A stretch of DNA of 6,328 nucleotides, taken from the NCBI GenBank assembly GCA_900313765.1, contig OMSN01000101.1, positions 1 through 6,328 of the forward strand, given 5' to 3'. Source of the stretch: an uncultured Eubacteriales bacterium (GTDB lineage Bacteria > Bacillota > Clostridia > Lachnospirales > Lachnospiraceae). The position numbers and the translations under genes were made by a program. This document shows, in pieces, positions 1 to 6,110 of this stretch; position 1 is the first letter of the stretch, and each line of letters begins with the position of its first letter. The notes below the pieces were generated by a model. It did no database searches, was not told the DNA's origin, and was given only the letters and a program-made list of their open reading frames with translations.

Positions 1-1
1 C

Positions 2-43
2 AGGACTTTTTTGGAACTGGTCCGGATACGGAGGTCTCTATGA
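2..43 (+). CDS. Possible 3' end of an upstream gene (partial)
   Basis: The frame starting at base 2 is open from the window edge to a TGA at 41-43 and encodes only RTFLELVRIRRSL. Its stop overlaps the ATG of larE in an ATGA arrangement, a common sign of translational coupling in an operon. The fragment is too short to identify. Because larE often sits with larB, larC or larA, a lar gene is possible here, but that is inference. The other two forward frames are also open over these 40 bases, so the fragment could be spurious. Confidence 0.3.
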   Translation, partial: RTFLELVRIRRSL

Positions 44-870
44 ATCTGGAAGAGAAATATCAGAAACTGAAACAGATCCTGGCCGGATACGGATCCGCTG
101 CGATCGCATTTTCAGGAGGAGTCGACTCCACATTCCTCATGTACGCGGCAAGGGAGGCGCTTGGGGACAGGGCGTGTGCCATCACAGCCAATGCGGAGGC
201 TGTCCCTGACAGTGAGATCCGGGAAGCAGTGGAATACTGCGCGGCATGCGGGATCCGGCACAAGGTTCTGACGGTTACACAGATGGACATTCCAGGGTTT
301 GCAGAGAATAGTGAAGAGAGATGTTATCTGTGCAAGAAGGTACTGTTCGGACAGATTCTGAACACGGCAGCCGGGATGGGCTGTGCGGTAGTGGCAGAGG
401 GCTCCAACTCGGACGATGATCATGATTATCGTCCGGGGATGCGTGCGATCCGGGAACTGGGAGTGATGTCGCCTCTCAGGGAAGCGCATCTGTCCAAAGC
501 AGATATCCGGGCTCTGAGCAGGCAGTTCCATCTTCCGACATCCTCCAAGCCTTCCTTTGCCTGCCTGGCGACCCGGATTCCGTACGGGGACAGGATCACA
601 GAGCAGAAACTGAGGATGGCAGAACTGGGTGAACAGTATCTGAGAGAACTTGGATTTGCCCAGGTCCGTGTGCGTGTTCACGACACGATGGCAAGGATCG
701 AAGTTGCTCAGACAGATATCGGACGCCTTGCGGCAGAACCTGTGAGAAGCCAGGTGTATGAGAGACTCAGAGAGATCGGGTTTACCTATATCTGCGCAGA
801 TCTTAAGGGTTACAGGACAGGAAGTATGAATGAAGTACTGGATGAATCTGTGCTTCACCGAATTTACTGA
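40..870 (+). CDS. larE: ATP-dependent sulfur transferase LarE (nickel-pincer cofactor synthesis)
   Basis: LarE adenylates the carboxylates of pyridinium-3,5-biscarboxylate mononucleotide and replaces them with thiocarboxylates. This is the step between LarB and LarC in making the nickel-pincer nucleotide used by lactate racemase LarA and related enzymes; it acts in the cytoplasm. The 276 residues fit the family. The N-terminal PP-loop ATPase motif SGGVDST is at 25-31. The family segments EGSNSDDDHDYRPGMRA (120-136) and KPSFACLATRIPYG (170-183) are clear. C175 matches the sulfur-donating Cys176 of Lactobacillus plantarum LarE. C95 and C98 (CYLCKK) fall where that enzyme, as I recall it, has no cysteine, so this looks like the three-cysteine type reported to carry a [4Fe-4S] cluster. 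The ATG at 40 follows GGAGGT at 30-35 and overlaps an upstream stop, suggesting an operon entering from the left. No larA, larB or larC is in the window. No obvious terminator follows. Confidence 0.93.
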   Translation: MNLEEKYQKLKQILAGYGSAAIAFSGGVDSTFLMYAAREALGDRACAITANAEAVPDSEIREAVEYCAACGIRHKVLTVTQMDIPGFAENSEERCYLCKKVLFGQILNTAAGMGCAVVAEGSNSDDDHDYRPGMRAIRELGVMSPLREAHLSKADIRALSRQFHLPTSSKPSFACLATRIPYGDRITEQKLRMAELGEQYLRELGFAQVRVRVHDTMARIEVAQTDIGRLAAEPVRSQVYERLREIGFTYICADLKGYRTGSMNEVLDESVLHRIY

Positions 871-888
871 ATCCGAGCAACTTTTGAG

Positions 889-917
889 TCGACTCGATAA
901 CGATTTAGTGATAGAAT
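889..917 (+). promoter_or_regulatory. Predicted sigma-A promoter for the secreted Met-rich protein
   Basis: TCGACT (889-894) and TAGAAT (912-917) are 17 bases apart and match the consensus boxes at 4/6 and 5/6. The -35 box overlaps the perfect 10-base palindrome GAGTCGACTC (886-895). Transcription would begin near 924, giving a leader of about 75 bases. Confidence 0.5.
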
Positions 918-926
918 AGAAACTGT

Positions 927-948
927 GGCAGATCATTTCATGTCTGCC
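927..948 (+). other. Inverted repeat, possible leader hairpin
   Basis: GGCAGA (927-932) pairs perfectly with TCTGCC (943-948). The stem can extend with CAT (934-936) and ATG (940-942) if T933 is bulged, leaving a three-base loop. It lies at the 5' end of the predicted leader and has no T-tract, so it is not a terminator. It could stabilise the mRNA or be chance. Confidence 0.35.
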
Positions 949-998
949 TGACAGAAGGAAGCGAATACACCATTGAGTAATGAAAGGAGAAGTATCTT

Positions 999-2030
999 AT
1001 GAAAAAGAACCTCAGAAGCAGACTGCTTGCTGTTGCTGCAGTTGCTGTTTCCTCCGTCATGCTGCTGTCGGGATTTGATTCTTCCATGACAGCACAGGAT
1101 GTCATGGCAAAGGCACAGGAAGCAAATAAAGGCATCACGCAGTTCAGTGCCAATGCACAGGCCAATGCGGATGTGCAGCTTGCAGTTGCGGCGGGCGAGC
1201 AGACAACAACCATGCCGATGACCGGAACTATGAACATGGATATCAAGTATGTTCTGGATCCGCTTCAGATGGCGATGACAGGAACCGCTTCAGGTGATGC
1301 TTCCGCGATGGGCCTTGCAGGCGAAGCGGGCATGGAGATGTATATGGTCAGCGAAGAGGACGGCGGCAAGGTTTACATCAAGCTGACAGGAATCCAGGGA
1401 GCAGATGGATGGCAGGCGGCTGCAATCCCGGCAGAACAGCTCAATGAGGTCAAGGACCTTCTCACCAAGGCAATGGCCGGTGACTATGCGAGCATCTCCG
1501 AGGAGACCGGCATCGATGTACAGGCACTCCAGGATAAGCTTTACGAAGATCTTACCCTGGCACCGGAAGCAGTGACGGTCAATGGAAAAGAATGCTATGA
1601 GCTGACTTGCACGATCGATGGAAGCAAGGTCTACGAGATCGTTGCTCAGATGGCAGCAGCCAACGAGAATCTCGGAATTGATGAGTCAACTCTTCAGATG
1701 ATCCAGCTGTTTGGAAGCATGCTCAAGATCAATATGGTCATGGACTATGATGTGGAGACCTTCCTTCCGGTATATGCAGCTTTCGATATGAACGGAAGCG
1801 ATTTCAGCATGATCGGTGCCATGATCGGATCTCTGATGTTCAGCGGCCAGACAGAGGGCGAGGAAGCTCCGGCTGTGGAACTGACTGTCAACACACTGAA
1901 TCTGGCTTACAGCTATGATTATGAGACTCCGGTATCGATCGAGGTTCCTGCAGAGGCTCTTGACGCTCAGATGACTGATATCAGTCAGGAAGCAGCAGCG
2001 ATCATGGATGAAGCAGATGTTGCTGCATAA
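999..2030 (+). CDS. Exported methionine-rich acidic protein of unknown function
   Basis: Function is not known. The 343-residue protein begins with a clear export signal: basic residues (KKNLRSR), a hydrophobic core (about 9-23), then LLSGFDSS. This resembles a lipobox (L-S-G-C) with phenylalanine at position 26 where cysteine is expected. The following DSSMTAQDVMAKAQEANKGI resembles the start of many clostridial lipoproteins with a LolA/LppX-like or DUF6612-like fold, where a helix precedes antiparallel strands. That family link is inference from general pattern. About 26 residues are methionine, ten of them within 72-116. Only two cysteines are present (C199, C204), and the protein is acidic. 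There are no other membrane segments. The ATG at 999 is well placed after AAAGGAGA (983-990). A promoter precedes it and a strong terminator follows, so it is probably transcribed alone. It likely acts outside the membrane, perhaps binding a lipid or other hydrophobic ligand. Confidence 0.85.
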   Translation: MKKNLRSRLLAVAAVAVSSVMLLSGFDSSMTAQDVMAKAQEANKGITQFSANAQANADVQLAVAAGEQTTTMPMTGTMNMDIKYVLDPLQMAMTGTASGDASAMGLAGEAGMEMYMVSEEDGGKVYIKLTGIQGADGWQAAAIPAEQLNEVKDLLTKAMAGDYASISEETGIDVQALQDKLYEDLTLAPEAVTVNGKECYELTCTIDGSKVYEIVAQMAAANENLGIDESTLQMIQLFGSMLKINMVMDYDVETFLPVYAAFDMNGSDFSMIGAMIGSLMFSGQTEGEEAPAVELTVNTLNLAYSYDYETPVSIEVPAEALDAQMTDISQEAAAIMDEADVAA

Positions 2031-2065
2031 TTGATTCAGGATCTTCATAACGAATGAAGGAGAAC

Positions 2066-2108
2066 GCTCCTTCCGGCTGTCCGACAGACCGGGAGGGGCA
2101 TCTTTTTT
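2066..2108 (+). terminator. Intrinsic terminator after the Met-rich protein gene
   Basis: The arm 2066-2080 (GCTCCTTCCGGCTGT) pairs with 2084-2099 around a CCG loop. The stem has about 15 pairs, two of them G-T, and one bulged A. TCTTTTTT follows at 2101-2108. This is a strong rho-independent terminator that separates the gene from cysK. Confidence 0.92.
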
Positions 2109-2120
2109 ATTTCTTTAAAT

Positions 2121-2139
2121 ACCTACTTGAAAGGTAGGT
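2121..2139 (+). promoter_or_regulatory. Inverted repeat over the cysK -35 box, probable operator
   Basis: ACCTAC (2121-2126) and GTAGGT (2134-2139) are perfect inverted arms separated by seven bases that contain the -35 hexamer TTGAAA. A dimeric regulator bound here would block RNA polymerase. The sequence is not a CymR site as I know it, and the regulator family cannot be assigned; TetR or HxlR/MarR-type repressors use sites of this size. It could also be a chance repeat. Confidence 0.5.
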
Positions 2140-2155
2140 TAATATGGGATATAAT
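2127..2155 (+). promoter_or_regulatory. Near-consensus sigma-A promoter of cysK
   Basis: TTGAAA (2127-2132) and a perfect TATAAT (2150-2155) are separated by exactly 17 bases. The start would be near 2162, giving a leader of about 44 bases. That is too short for a T-box or S-box riboswitch, so control is more likely at the promoter. Confidence 0.85.
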
Positions 2156-2205
2156 CAATTCAGATTCGACATCCGGATTCAAATCACAACAGGAGGAGAG
2201 ATATT

Positions 2206-3138
2206 ATGGGAAAAGTGTACAGGGGAACGTTGGGACTGATCGGAAACACACCGTTGGTTGAGCTTGTGAATCTTGAGAAGAAGCTTGGCCTCGAGGCAAG
2301 AATTCTCGCAAAACTGGAGTATTTCAATCCGGCTGGTTCCGTGAAGGACCGTATCGCAAAGTCCATGATCGAGGACGCGGAAGAGAAGGGACTTCTGAAA
2401 GAAGGCTCGGTGATCATCGAACCGACCAGCGGCAATACCGGGATCGGCCTTGCATCCATTGCTGCAGCTAAAGGATACAGGATCGTTCTGACGATGCCTG
2501 AGACCATGAGCGTGGAGAGAAGGAACATCCTGAAGGCATACGGCGCACAGATTGTCCTGACGGAAGGATCGAAAGGAATGAAAGGTGCGATCGAGAAGGC
2601 GAAGGAGCTCGCAGAGAAGACAGAAGGGGCCTTTATTCCGGGACAGTTTGTGAACCCCGCCAATCCCGCTGCGCACTATGCAGCGACAGGTCCGGAGATC
2701 TGGGAAGATACCGACGGTGAAGTGGACTTCTTTGTCGCCGGCGTCGGGACCGGCGGAACACTGAGCGGAGTCGGAAAATATCTGAAAGAGCGCAAAGAGG
2801 ATGTGAAGATCGTTGCGGTAGAACCTGCGTCGAGTCCTGTGCTCAGCACAGGTAAGGGAGGCCCTCACAAGATCCAGGGAATCGGTGCCGGATTTGTTCC
2901 GGATGTACTGGATACACAGGTCTATGATGAGATCATCACAGTTGAGAATGAAGATGCGTTTGCGAGGAGCAAGGAAGCGGCGCAGGCCGAAGGTTTCCTG
3001 GTCGGGATCTCTTCCGGAGCAGCGCTGCAGGCCGCGGTTGTGCTTGCACAGCGCCCTGAGAACAAGGGTAAGACGATCGTTGCACTCCTTCCGGATTCCG
3101 GAGACCGGTACTATTCCACTCCGCTGTTCCAGGATTGA
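2206..3138 (+). CDS. cysK: Cysteine synthase (O-acetylserine sulfhydrylase)
   Basis: This cytoplasmic PLP enzyme makes L-cysteine from O-acetylserine and sulfide. The 310 residues match CysK length. The N-terminus [11 protein letters not shown] (10-20) is typical. The PLP-binding lysine is K47 in NPAGSVKDR (41-49). The substrate loop TSGNTG is at 74-79 and the phosphate-binding GTGGT at 181-185. KIQGIGAGF (222-230) is the usual CysK segment. GISSGA (268-273) carries the serine that contacts the pyridine nitrogen, and [10 protein letters not shown] (296-305) is the conserved C-terminal motif. The protein ends soon after, so there is no regulatory CBS domain as in cystathionine beta-synthase. 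The ATG follows AGGAGGAG (2191-2198) with seven bases between. It is a single-gene unit: promoter and inverted repeat upstream, terminator downstream, and no cysE next to it. CysM-type or O-phosphoserine-using relatives are less likely given the motifs. Confidence 0.95.
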   Translation: MGKVYRGTLGLIGNTPLVELVNLEKKLGLEARILAKLEYFNPAGSVKDRIAKSMIEDAEEKGLLKEGSVIIEPTSGNTGIGLASIAAAKGYRIVLTMPETMSVERRNILKAYGAQIVLTEGSKGMKGAIEKAKELAEKTEGAFIPGQFVNPANPAAHYAATGPEIWEDTDGEVDFFVAGVGTGGTLSGVGKYLKERKEDVKIVAVEPASSPVLSTGKGGPHKIQGIGAGFVPDVLDTQVYDEIITVENEDAFARSKEAAQAEGFLVGISSGAALQAAVVLAQRPENKGKTIVALLPDSGDRYYSTPLFQD

Positions 3139-3168
3139 GCGGCAATAAAACGCAGTAATATATGAAAT

Positions 3169-3206
3169 AAAAACCGGGAGAACAGAATCTGTCCTCCCGG
3201 TTTTTT
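3169..3206 (+). terminator. Intrinsic terminator after cysK
   Basis: The 5' arm AAAAACCGGGAG plus ACAG (3169-3185) pairs with CTGT plus CTCCCGG and T residues (3189-3205). There is one A-C mismatch (3181/3193) and an AAT loop. A run of six T follows the GC-rich stem. The A-run on the left arm would let it work on the other strand as well, though no convergent gene is present. Confidence 0.93.
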
Positions 3207-3240
3207 GCTGGCCGGGAAAAGTATTATTCATTCTCCGGGC

Positions 3241-3255
3241 CCGAAAATATTTCGG
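3241..3255. repeat. Small inverted repeat between cysK and the symporter gene
   Basis: CCGAAA (3241-3246) and TTTCGG (3250-3255) form a perfect inverted repeat around ATA, next to the palindrome CGGGCCCG (3236-3243). It lies about 40 bases upstream of the predicted -35 box of the symporter gene, so a regulator site is possible. There is no other evidence. The rest of 3207-3292 is AT-rich and shows nothing further that I can name. Confidence 0.25.
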
Positions 3256-3292
3256 ATTTATGCAAAATATGTAAAAAAAGAGCGATTTGCAA

Positions 3293-3321
3293 TGGACATA
3301 TACACCACTTCATACTAAAAT
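3293..3321 (+). promoter_or_regulatory. Predicted sigma-A promoter of the AGCS symporter gene
   Basis: TGGACA (3293-3298) and TAAAAT (3316-3321) each match the consensus at 5/6 and are 17 bases apart. The leader would be about 30 bases, which leaves no room for a glycine riboswitch. Confidence 0.65.
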
Positions 3322-3357
3322 ATACGGAAATGTTGTTTTGGAGGAGGTATTAGGATT

Positions 3358-4785
3358 ATGGATGCTGTTGTGAATTTTATTAATAATCTGGATAGCTTTG
3401 TCTGGGGCTGGTGGATGATCATCCTGCTTCTCGGCACTCATATCTTTATGACGATCCGTACCGGCTTCATTCAGAGAAAGACTCTGAGCAAAGGTATCAA
3501 ACTCTCTGTATCGAAGGATCCGGATGCGGAAGGTGAAGTTTCATCCTTCGGCGCACTGACTACAGCGCTTGCCGCGACGATCGGTACCGGAAACATTATC
3601 GGTGTCGGTACCGCGATCGCACTGGGCGGCCCGGGAGCTGTCCTGTGGTGCTGGCTCACCGGTGTATTCGGAATTGCTACGAAATACGCTGAGTCTCTGA
3701 TCGCTGTCAAGTACCGTGTGAAGACCAAGGACGGCCGCATGCAGGGTGGTGCGATGTACGCCCTGGAGAGAGGCCTGAATATGAAGTGGCTCGGTTTCCT
3801 GTTTGCTCTGTTCGGCGGAGTGGCATCCTTCGGAATCGGCTGCGCGACCCAGGTCAACGCGATCGCAACCGTAGCAAAGGAAAACTTCAAATGCCCGCCG
3901 TGGGTTGTAGGCGTTGTGATCGGTATTCTGGTCGCCGTCGTAATCTTCGGAGGCATTAAGTCCATCGCAAGTGTCTGCGAGAGACTGGTTCCGTTCATGG
4001 CGATCTTCTATGTGATCGGATGTATCGTAATTCTCTGCATCAACTATGACTTTATCATCCCGGCGATCCAGGCGATCTGCAGCCTTGCTTTCACCAAAGG
4101 CGCTGTGGCCGGCGGTCTGGTCGGTACCGGTATCCGTGCTGCGATCCAGTACGGTGTTGCCCGCGGACTGTTCTCCAATGAATCCGGTATGGGTTCTGCG
4201 CCTATCGCAGCAGCAGCGGCTCAGTCGAGAAACCCTGTCCGCCAGGCACTGATCGCATCCACCGGAACCTTCTGGGATACGGTTGTTGTCTGCCTGATGA
4301 CCGGTCTGGTACTGGTAACATCCATCATGAAGAATCCCGGCATTGATGTCAGCCTGGTTGACAACGGCGGTAAGCTGACCAGCCTTGCATTCGGACAGAT
4401 CCCGGTAGTCGGTCCCATTCTGCTCACGGTCGGAATCATCACATTTGCATTTTCAACGGTTCTCGGATGGGCATACTATGGTGAGCGCTGCATCGAATAC
4501 ATCGGCGGAAAGAGAGTCCTTGTGGCTTACCGCTGCATCTATATCGCAGTTGCAGTCATCGCGCCGATCAGCGCACTGAACCTTGTGTGGACCATTGCAG
4601 ATATCCTGAACGCTCTGATGAGTATCCCGAACCTGATCGCGGTTCTGCTTCTGTCAGGGATCATCGTGAAGGATACGAAAAAGTATATCAATGATCTCGA
4701 TGCGTGGGACAACACACCTGTACCGGTCGTGGATGACGACGGCAATGATATGAACATTACAGTCGATACGACGCTGATGAAATAA
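3358..4785 (+). CDS. Alanine/glycine:cation symporter (AGCS family)
   Basis: This membrane protein takes up alanine and/or glycine using a sodium or proton gradient; which amino acid and ion cannot be read from sequence. At 475 residues it has the usual AGCS length. Family motifs are in order: TIGTGNIIGVGTAI (74-87), the signature GGPGAVLWCWLTG (90-102) followed by TKYAE (108-112), GRMQGGAMYAL (126-136), and LFSNESGMGSAPIAAAAA (271-288), the most diagnostic block. About ten to eleven hydrophobic segments are visible, the first near 15-32 and the last near 418-437. A polar, acidic tail follows (438-475), as is common. The ATG at 3358 sits nine bases after GGAGGAGGT (3340-3348), and the N-terminus VVNFINNLDSFVWGWW matches the family start. 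No clear terminator follows the stop, so some transcripts may run into the sigma factor gene. Confidence 0.95.
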   Translation: MDAVVNFINNLDSFVWGWWMIILLLGTHIFMTIRTGFIQRKTLSKGIKLSVSKDPDAEGEVSSFGALTTALAATIGTGNIIGVGTAIALGGPGAVLWCWLTGVFGIATKYAESLIAVKYRVKTKDGRMQGGAMYALERGLNMKWLGFLFALFGGVASFGIGCATQVNAIATVAKENFKCPPWVVGVVIGILVAVVIFGGIKSIASVCERLVPFMAIFYVIGCIVILCINYDFIIPAIQAICSLAFTKGAVAGGLVGTGIRAAIQYGVARGLFSNESGMGSAPIAAAAAQSRNPVRQALIASTGTFWDTVVVCLMTGLVLVTSIMKNPGIDVSLVDNGGKLTSLAFGQIPVVGPILLTVGIITFAFSTVLGWAYYGERCIEYIGGKRVLVAYRCIYIAVAVIAPISALNLVWTIADILNALMSIPNLIAVLLLSGIIVKDTKKYINDLDAWDNTPVPVVDDDGNDMNITVDTTLMK

Positions 4786-4786
4786 A

Positions 4787-4815
4787 TTGAATAAAATGTC
4801 TGAACATGATAAGAT
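4787..4815 (+). promoter_or_regulatory. Predicted promoter of the sigma factor gene, with extended -10
   Basis: TTGAAT (4787-4792) and TAAGAT (4810-4815) are 17 bases apart. The bases TGA just before the -10 box give the extended -10 form (TGN). The -35 box begins two bases after the symporter stop codon. The leader would be about 50 bases and contains a tandem TTCGGC repeat (4838-4849). Confidence 0.55.
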
Positions 4816-4862
4816 ATATTCTGCTTTTTTATGTAAGTTCGGCTTCGGCTGTGCTTTAGACT

Positions 4863-4868
4863 GAGGTG
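4863..4868 (+). promoter_or_regulatory. Ribosome binding site that fixes the sigma factor start
   Basis: GAGGTG at 4863-4868 lies just before the ATG at 4872, with five bases between GAGG and the ATG. The in-frame GTG at 4866 lies inside this site and has no ribosome binding site of its own, so the ATG at 4872 is the better start. Confidence 0.7.
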
Positions 4869-4871
4869 GGA

Positions 4872-6026
4872 ATGAGTACAAAAAAGACAGAACTATACGA
4901 TACCGAGAAGAGAAACAAGGATCTGACAGAACGTGCTGAGGCGTTGGTCCAGGAGGCTCGAAAGAAAAAGAACGCACTGGATTTTCAGGAGGTAAATGAG
5001 TATTTCGCCGATCTGAAAATAACAGCTGAAGAACTGAATACCGTTGCAGATTATCTGGCTGAGCATGATGTGGATGTACTCCTGCCGGAGGACTGCAGTG
5101 ATGATGATCTGTTCGTCCTGAATGAGGATGAAGATGTGGACGCTGAGGCGGCCGCAGAAGAGGAATTCGCTGCTGCAGTCCGCTTTGCAGAGACTGACAC
5201 AGGAAACGTATCAGATCCGATCCACATGTATCTGAAGGAGATCGGGCAGGTTCCCCTGCTCACACCCGAGCAGGAAGTGGAACTGGCCAAAAGAGTTGCG
5301 GAAGGTGACGAAGAGGCGAAAAAACAGCTGGAGGAAGCCAATCTCAGACTGGTTGTCTCCATCGCGAAGCATTATACCGGACATGACATGAGCCTGATGG
5401 ATCTGATCCAGGAGGGGAATCTTGGCCTGATCCGTGCGGTGGAAAAGTACGATTATAAAAAAGGATTCCGCTTTTCCACGTACGCCACATGGTGGATCCG
5501 GCAGTCCATCACCAGAGCGATCGCTGATCAGGGCCGTACGATCCGGATTCCGGTTCATATGGTTGAGAATATCAACAAAGTCAACCGGGCTTCCCGCGAC
5601 CTGATGCAGGAACTTGGCCGTGACGCGACCCCTGAGGAGATCGCGAAACGGATCCATATGACTCCGGATAGAGTCCGCGAGATCCAGAAGATATCCAGAG
5701 AGCCGGTGTCCATGGAGACCCCTGTAGGGGATGAAGAGGACAGTTCCCTTGGTGATTTTATCAGAGATGAAACGAGTCCGGTTCCTGCCGACGAAGCCGC
5801 AAGAGTCATGCTGAAAGAGCAGATCCGCCAGATCCTGACCGATCTGTCAGAGAGAGAGCAGCAGGTACTCCATCTGCGGTACGGCCTGGATGATGACAGA
5901 CCCAGAACTCTGGAAGAAGTTGGCAAACAGCTGAATGTAACCAGAGAGAGGATCCGGCAGATCGAAGCCAAGGCTCTGCGCAAACTGAAAAGAAAAAACA
6001 TCCGCATGAAGGACTATCTCGAATAA
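4872..6026 (+). CDS. rpoD: RpoD/SigA-type RNA polymerase sigma factor, divergent C-terminus
   Basis: This is a sigma-70 family factor that directs RNA polymerase to -10/-35 promoters. From the ATG at 4872 it has 384 residues, a normal size for a Gram-positive RpoD. A region 1.1-like helical part (about 15-70) is followed by a strongly acidic linker (74-100). Region 1.2 begins at [16 protein letters not shown] (115-130). Region 2 runs from about 155 to 226, with [18 protein letters not shown] (177-194) and [17 protein letters not shown] (201-217). Q211 and T214 match the E. coli residues Q437 and T440 that read the -10 box. Region 3 covers about 227-300. Region 4.2, with [19 protein letters not shown] (355-373), keeps the -35-contacting R358, E359, R362 and Q363. 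Oddities: the RHPSRS segment that normally follows is replaced by KRKNIR and shortened by two residues; region 2.1/2.2 reads [12 protein letters not shown]; and dnaG is not upstream. It may be the housekeeping factor or a second RpoD-like paralog. Confidence 0.92.
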   Translation: MSTKKTELYDTEKRNKDLTERAEALVQEARKKKNALDFQEVNEYFADLKITAEELNTVADYLAEHDVDVLLPEDCSDDDLFVLNEDEDVDAEAAAEEEFAAAVRFAETDTGNVSDPIHMYLKEIGQVPLLTPEQEVELAKRVAEGDEEAKKQLEEANLRLVVSIAKHYTGHDMSLMDLIQEGNLGLIRAVEKYDYKKGFRFSTYATWWIRQSITRAIADQGRTIRIPVHMVENINKVNRASRDLMQELGRDATPEEIAKRIHMTPDRVREIQKISREPVSMETPVGDEEDSSLGDFIRDETSPVPADEAARVMLKEQIRQILTDLSEREQQVLHLRYGLDDDRPRTLEEVGKQLNVTRERIRQIEAKALRKLKRKNIRMKDYLE

Positions 6027-6044
6027 AGTCATGTGGCATTGAAG

Positions 6045-6070
6045 CGCCGCTCTTGAAGGAGCGGCGTTTT
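6045..6070 (+). terminator. Intrinsic terminator after the sigma factor gene, short T-tract
   Basis: CGCCGCTC (6045-6052) pairs perfectly with GAGCGGCG (6059-6066) around a TTGAAG loop, followed by only four T residues before ACAC. The stem is strong but the T-tract is short, so termination may be incomplete. Confidence 0.75.
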
Positions 6071-6077
6071 ACACACG

Positions 6078-6092
6078 GGAACAGCGCGTTCC
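6078..6092. repeat. Inverted repeat GGAAC-N5-GTTCC before the last gene
   Basis: GGAAC (6078-6082) and GTTCC (6088-6092) are perfect inverted arms around AGCGC. The repeat ends just before the purine-rich AAGGGGGG (6093-6100) that probably serves as ribosome binding site. It could be a protein site or a small leader hairpin. The GAAC-GTTC arms recall the LexA box of Gram-positive bacteria, but the five-base spacing is not the usual four. Confidence 0.3.
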
Positions 6093-6110
6093 AAGGGGGG
6101 ATCAGGGAGT

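Noticed and set aside
112..936. Long open frame on the - strand opposite larE
   Set aside because: It lies almost wholly opposite a well-supported LarE gene, its product has no recognisable motif, and it is explained by the base composition of the coding strand.
2179..3231. 350-codon open frame on the - strand opposite cysK
   Set aside because: The + strand frame carries all CysK motifs with its own promoter, ribosome site and terminator. The reverse product is rich in Arg, Cys and His and resembles no family, as expected for a shadow frame.
3139..3357. Riboswitch or T-box before the symporter gene
   Set aside because: The predicted leader is only about 30 bases, and the upstream part contains only the cysK terminator and a short inverted repeat.
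4802..4830. Possible terminator after the symporter gene (GAACAT/ATATTC with six T)
   Set aside because: The stem has only five AT-rich pairs with a mismatch and overlaps the predicted -10 box of the sigma gene. It is too weak to call.
4866..4871. GTG at 4866 as the sigma factor start, adding two residues
   Set aside because: The GTG is part of the ribosome binding site GAGGTG, and the ATG at 4872 is correctly placed behind it.
5993..5999. Slippery heptamer A-AAA-AAC in frame near the end of the sigma gene; the -1 frame after it stays open to the window end
   Set aside because: The zero frame ends in the conserved KDYLE, the nearest hairpin is about 45 bases away, and the -1 product looks like out-of-frame translation of a signal-peptide gene. 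It is likely coincidence.
6078..6092. LexA (SOS) box
   Set aside because: The arms GAAC and GTTC are separated by five bases rather than four, and no promoter overlaps them.
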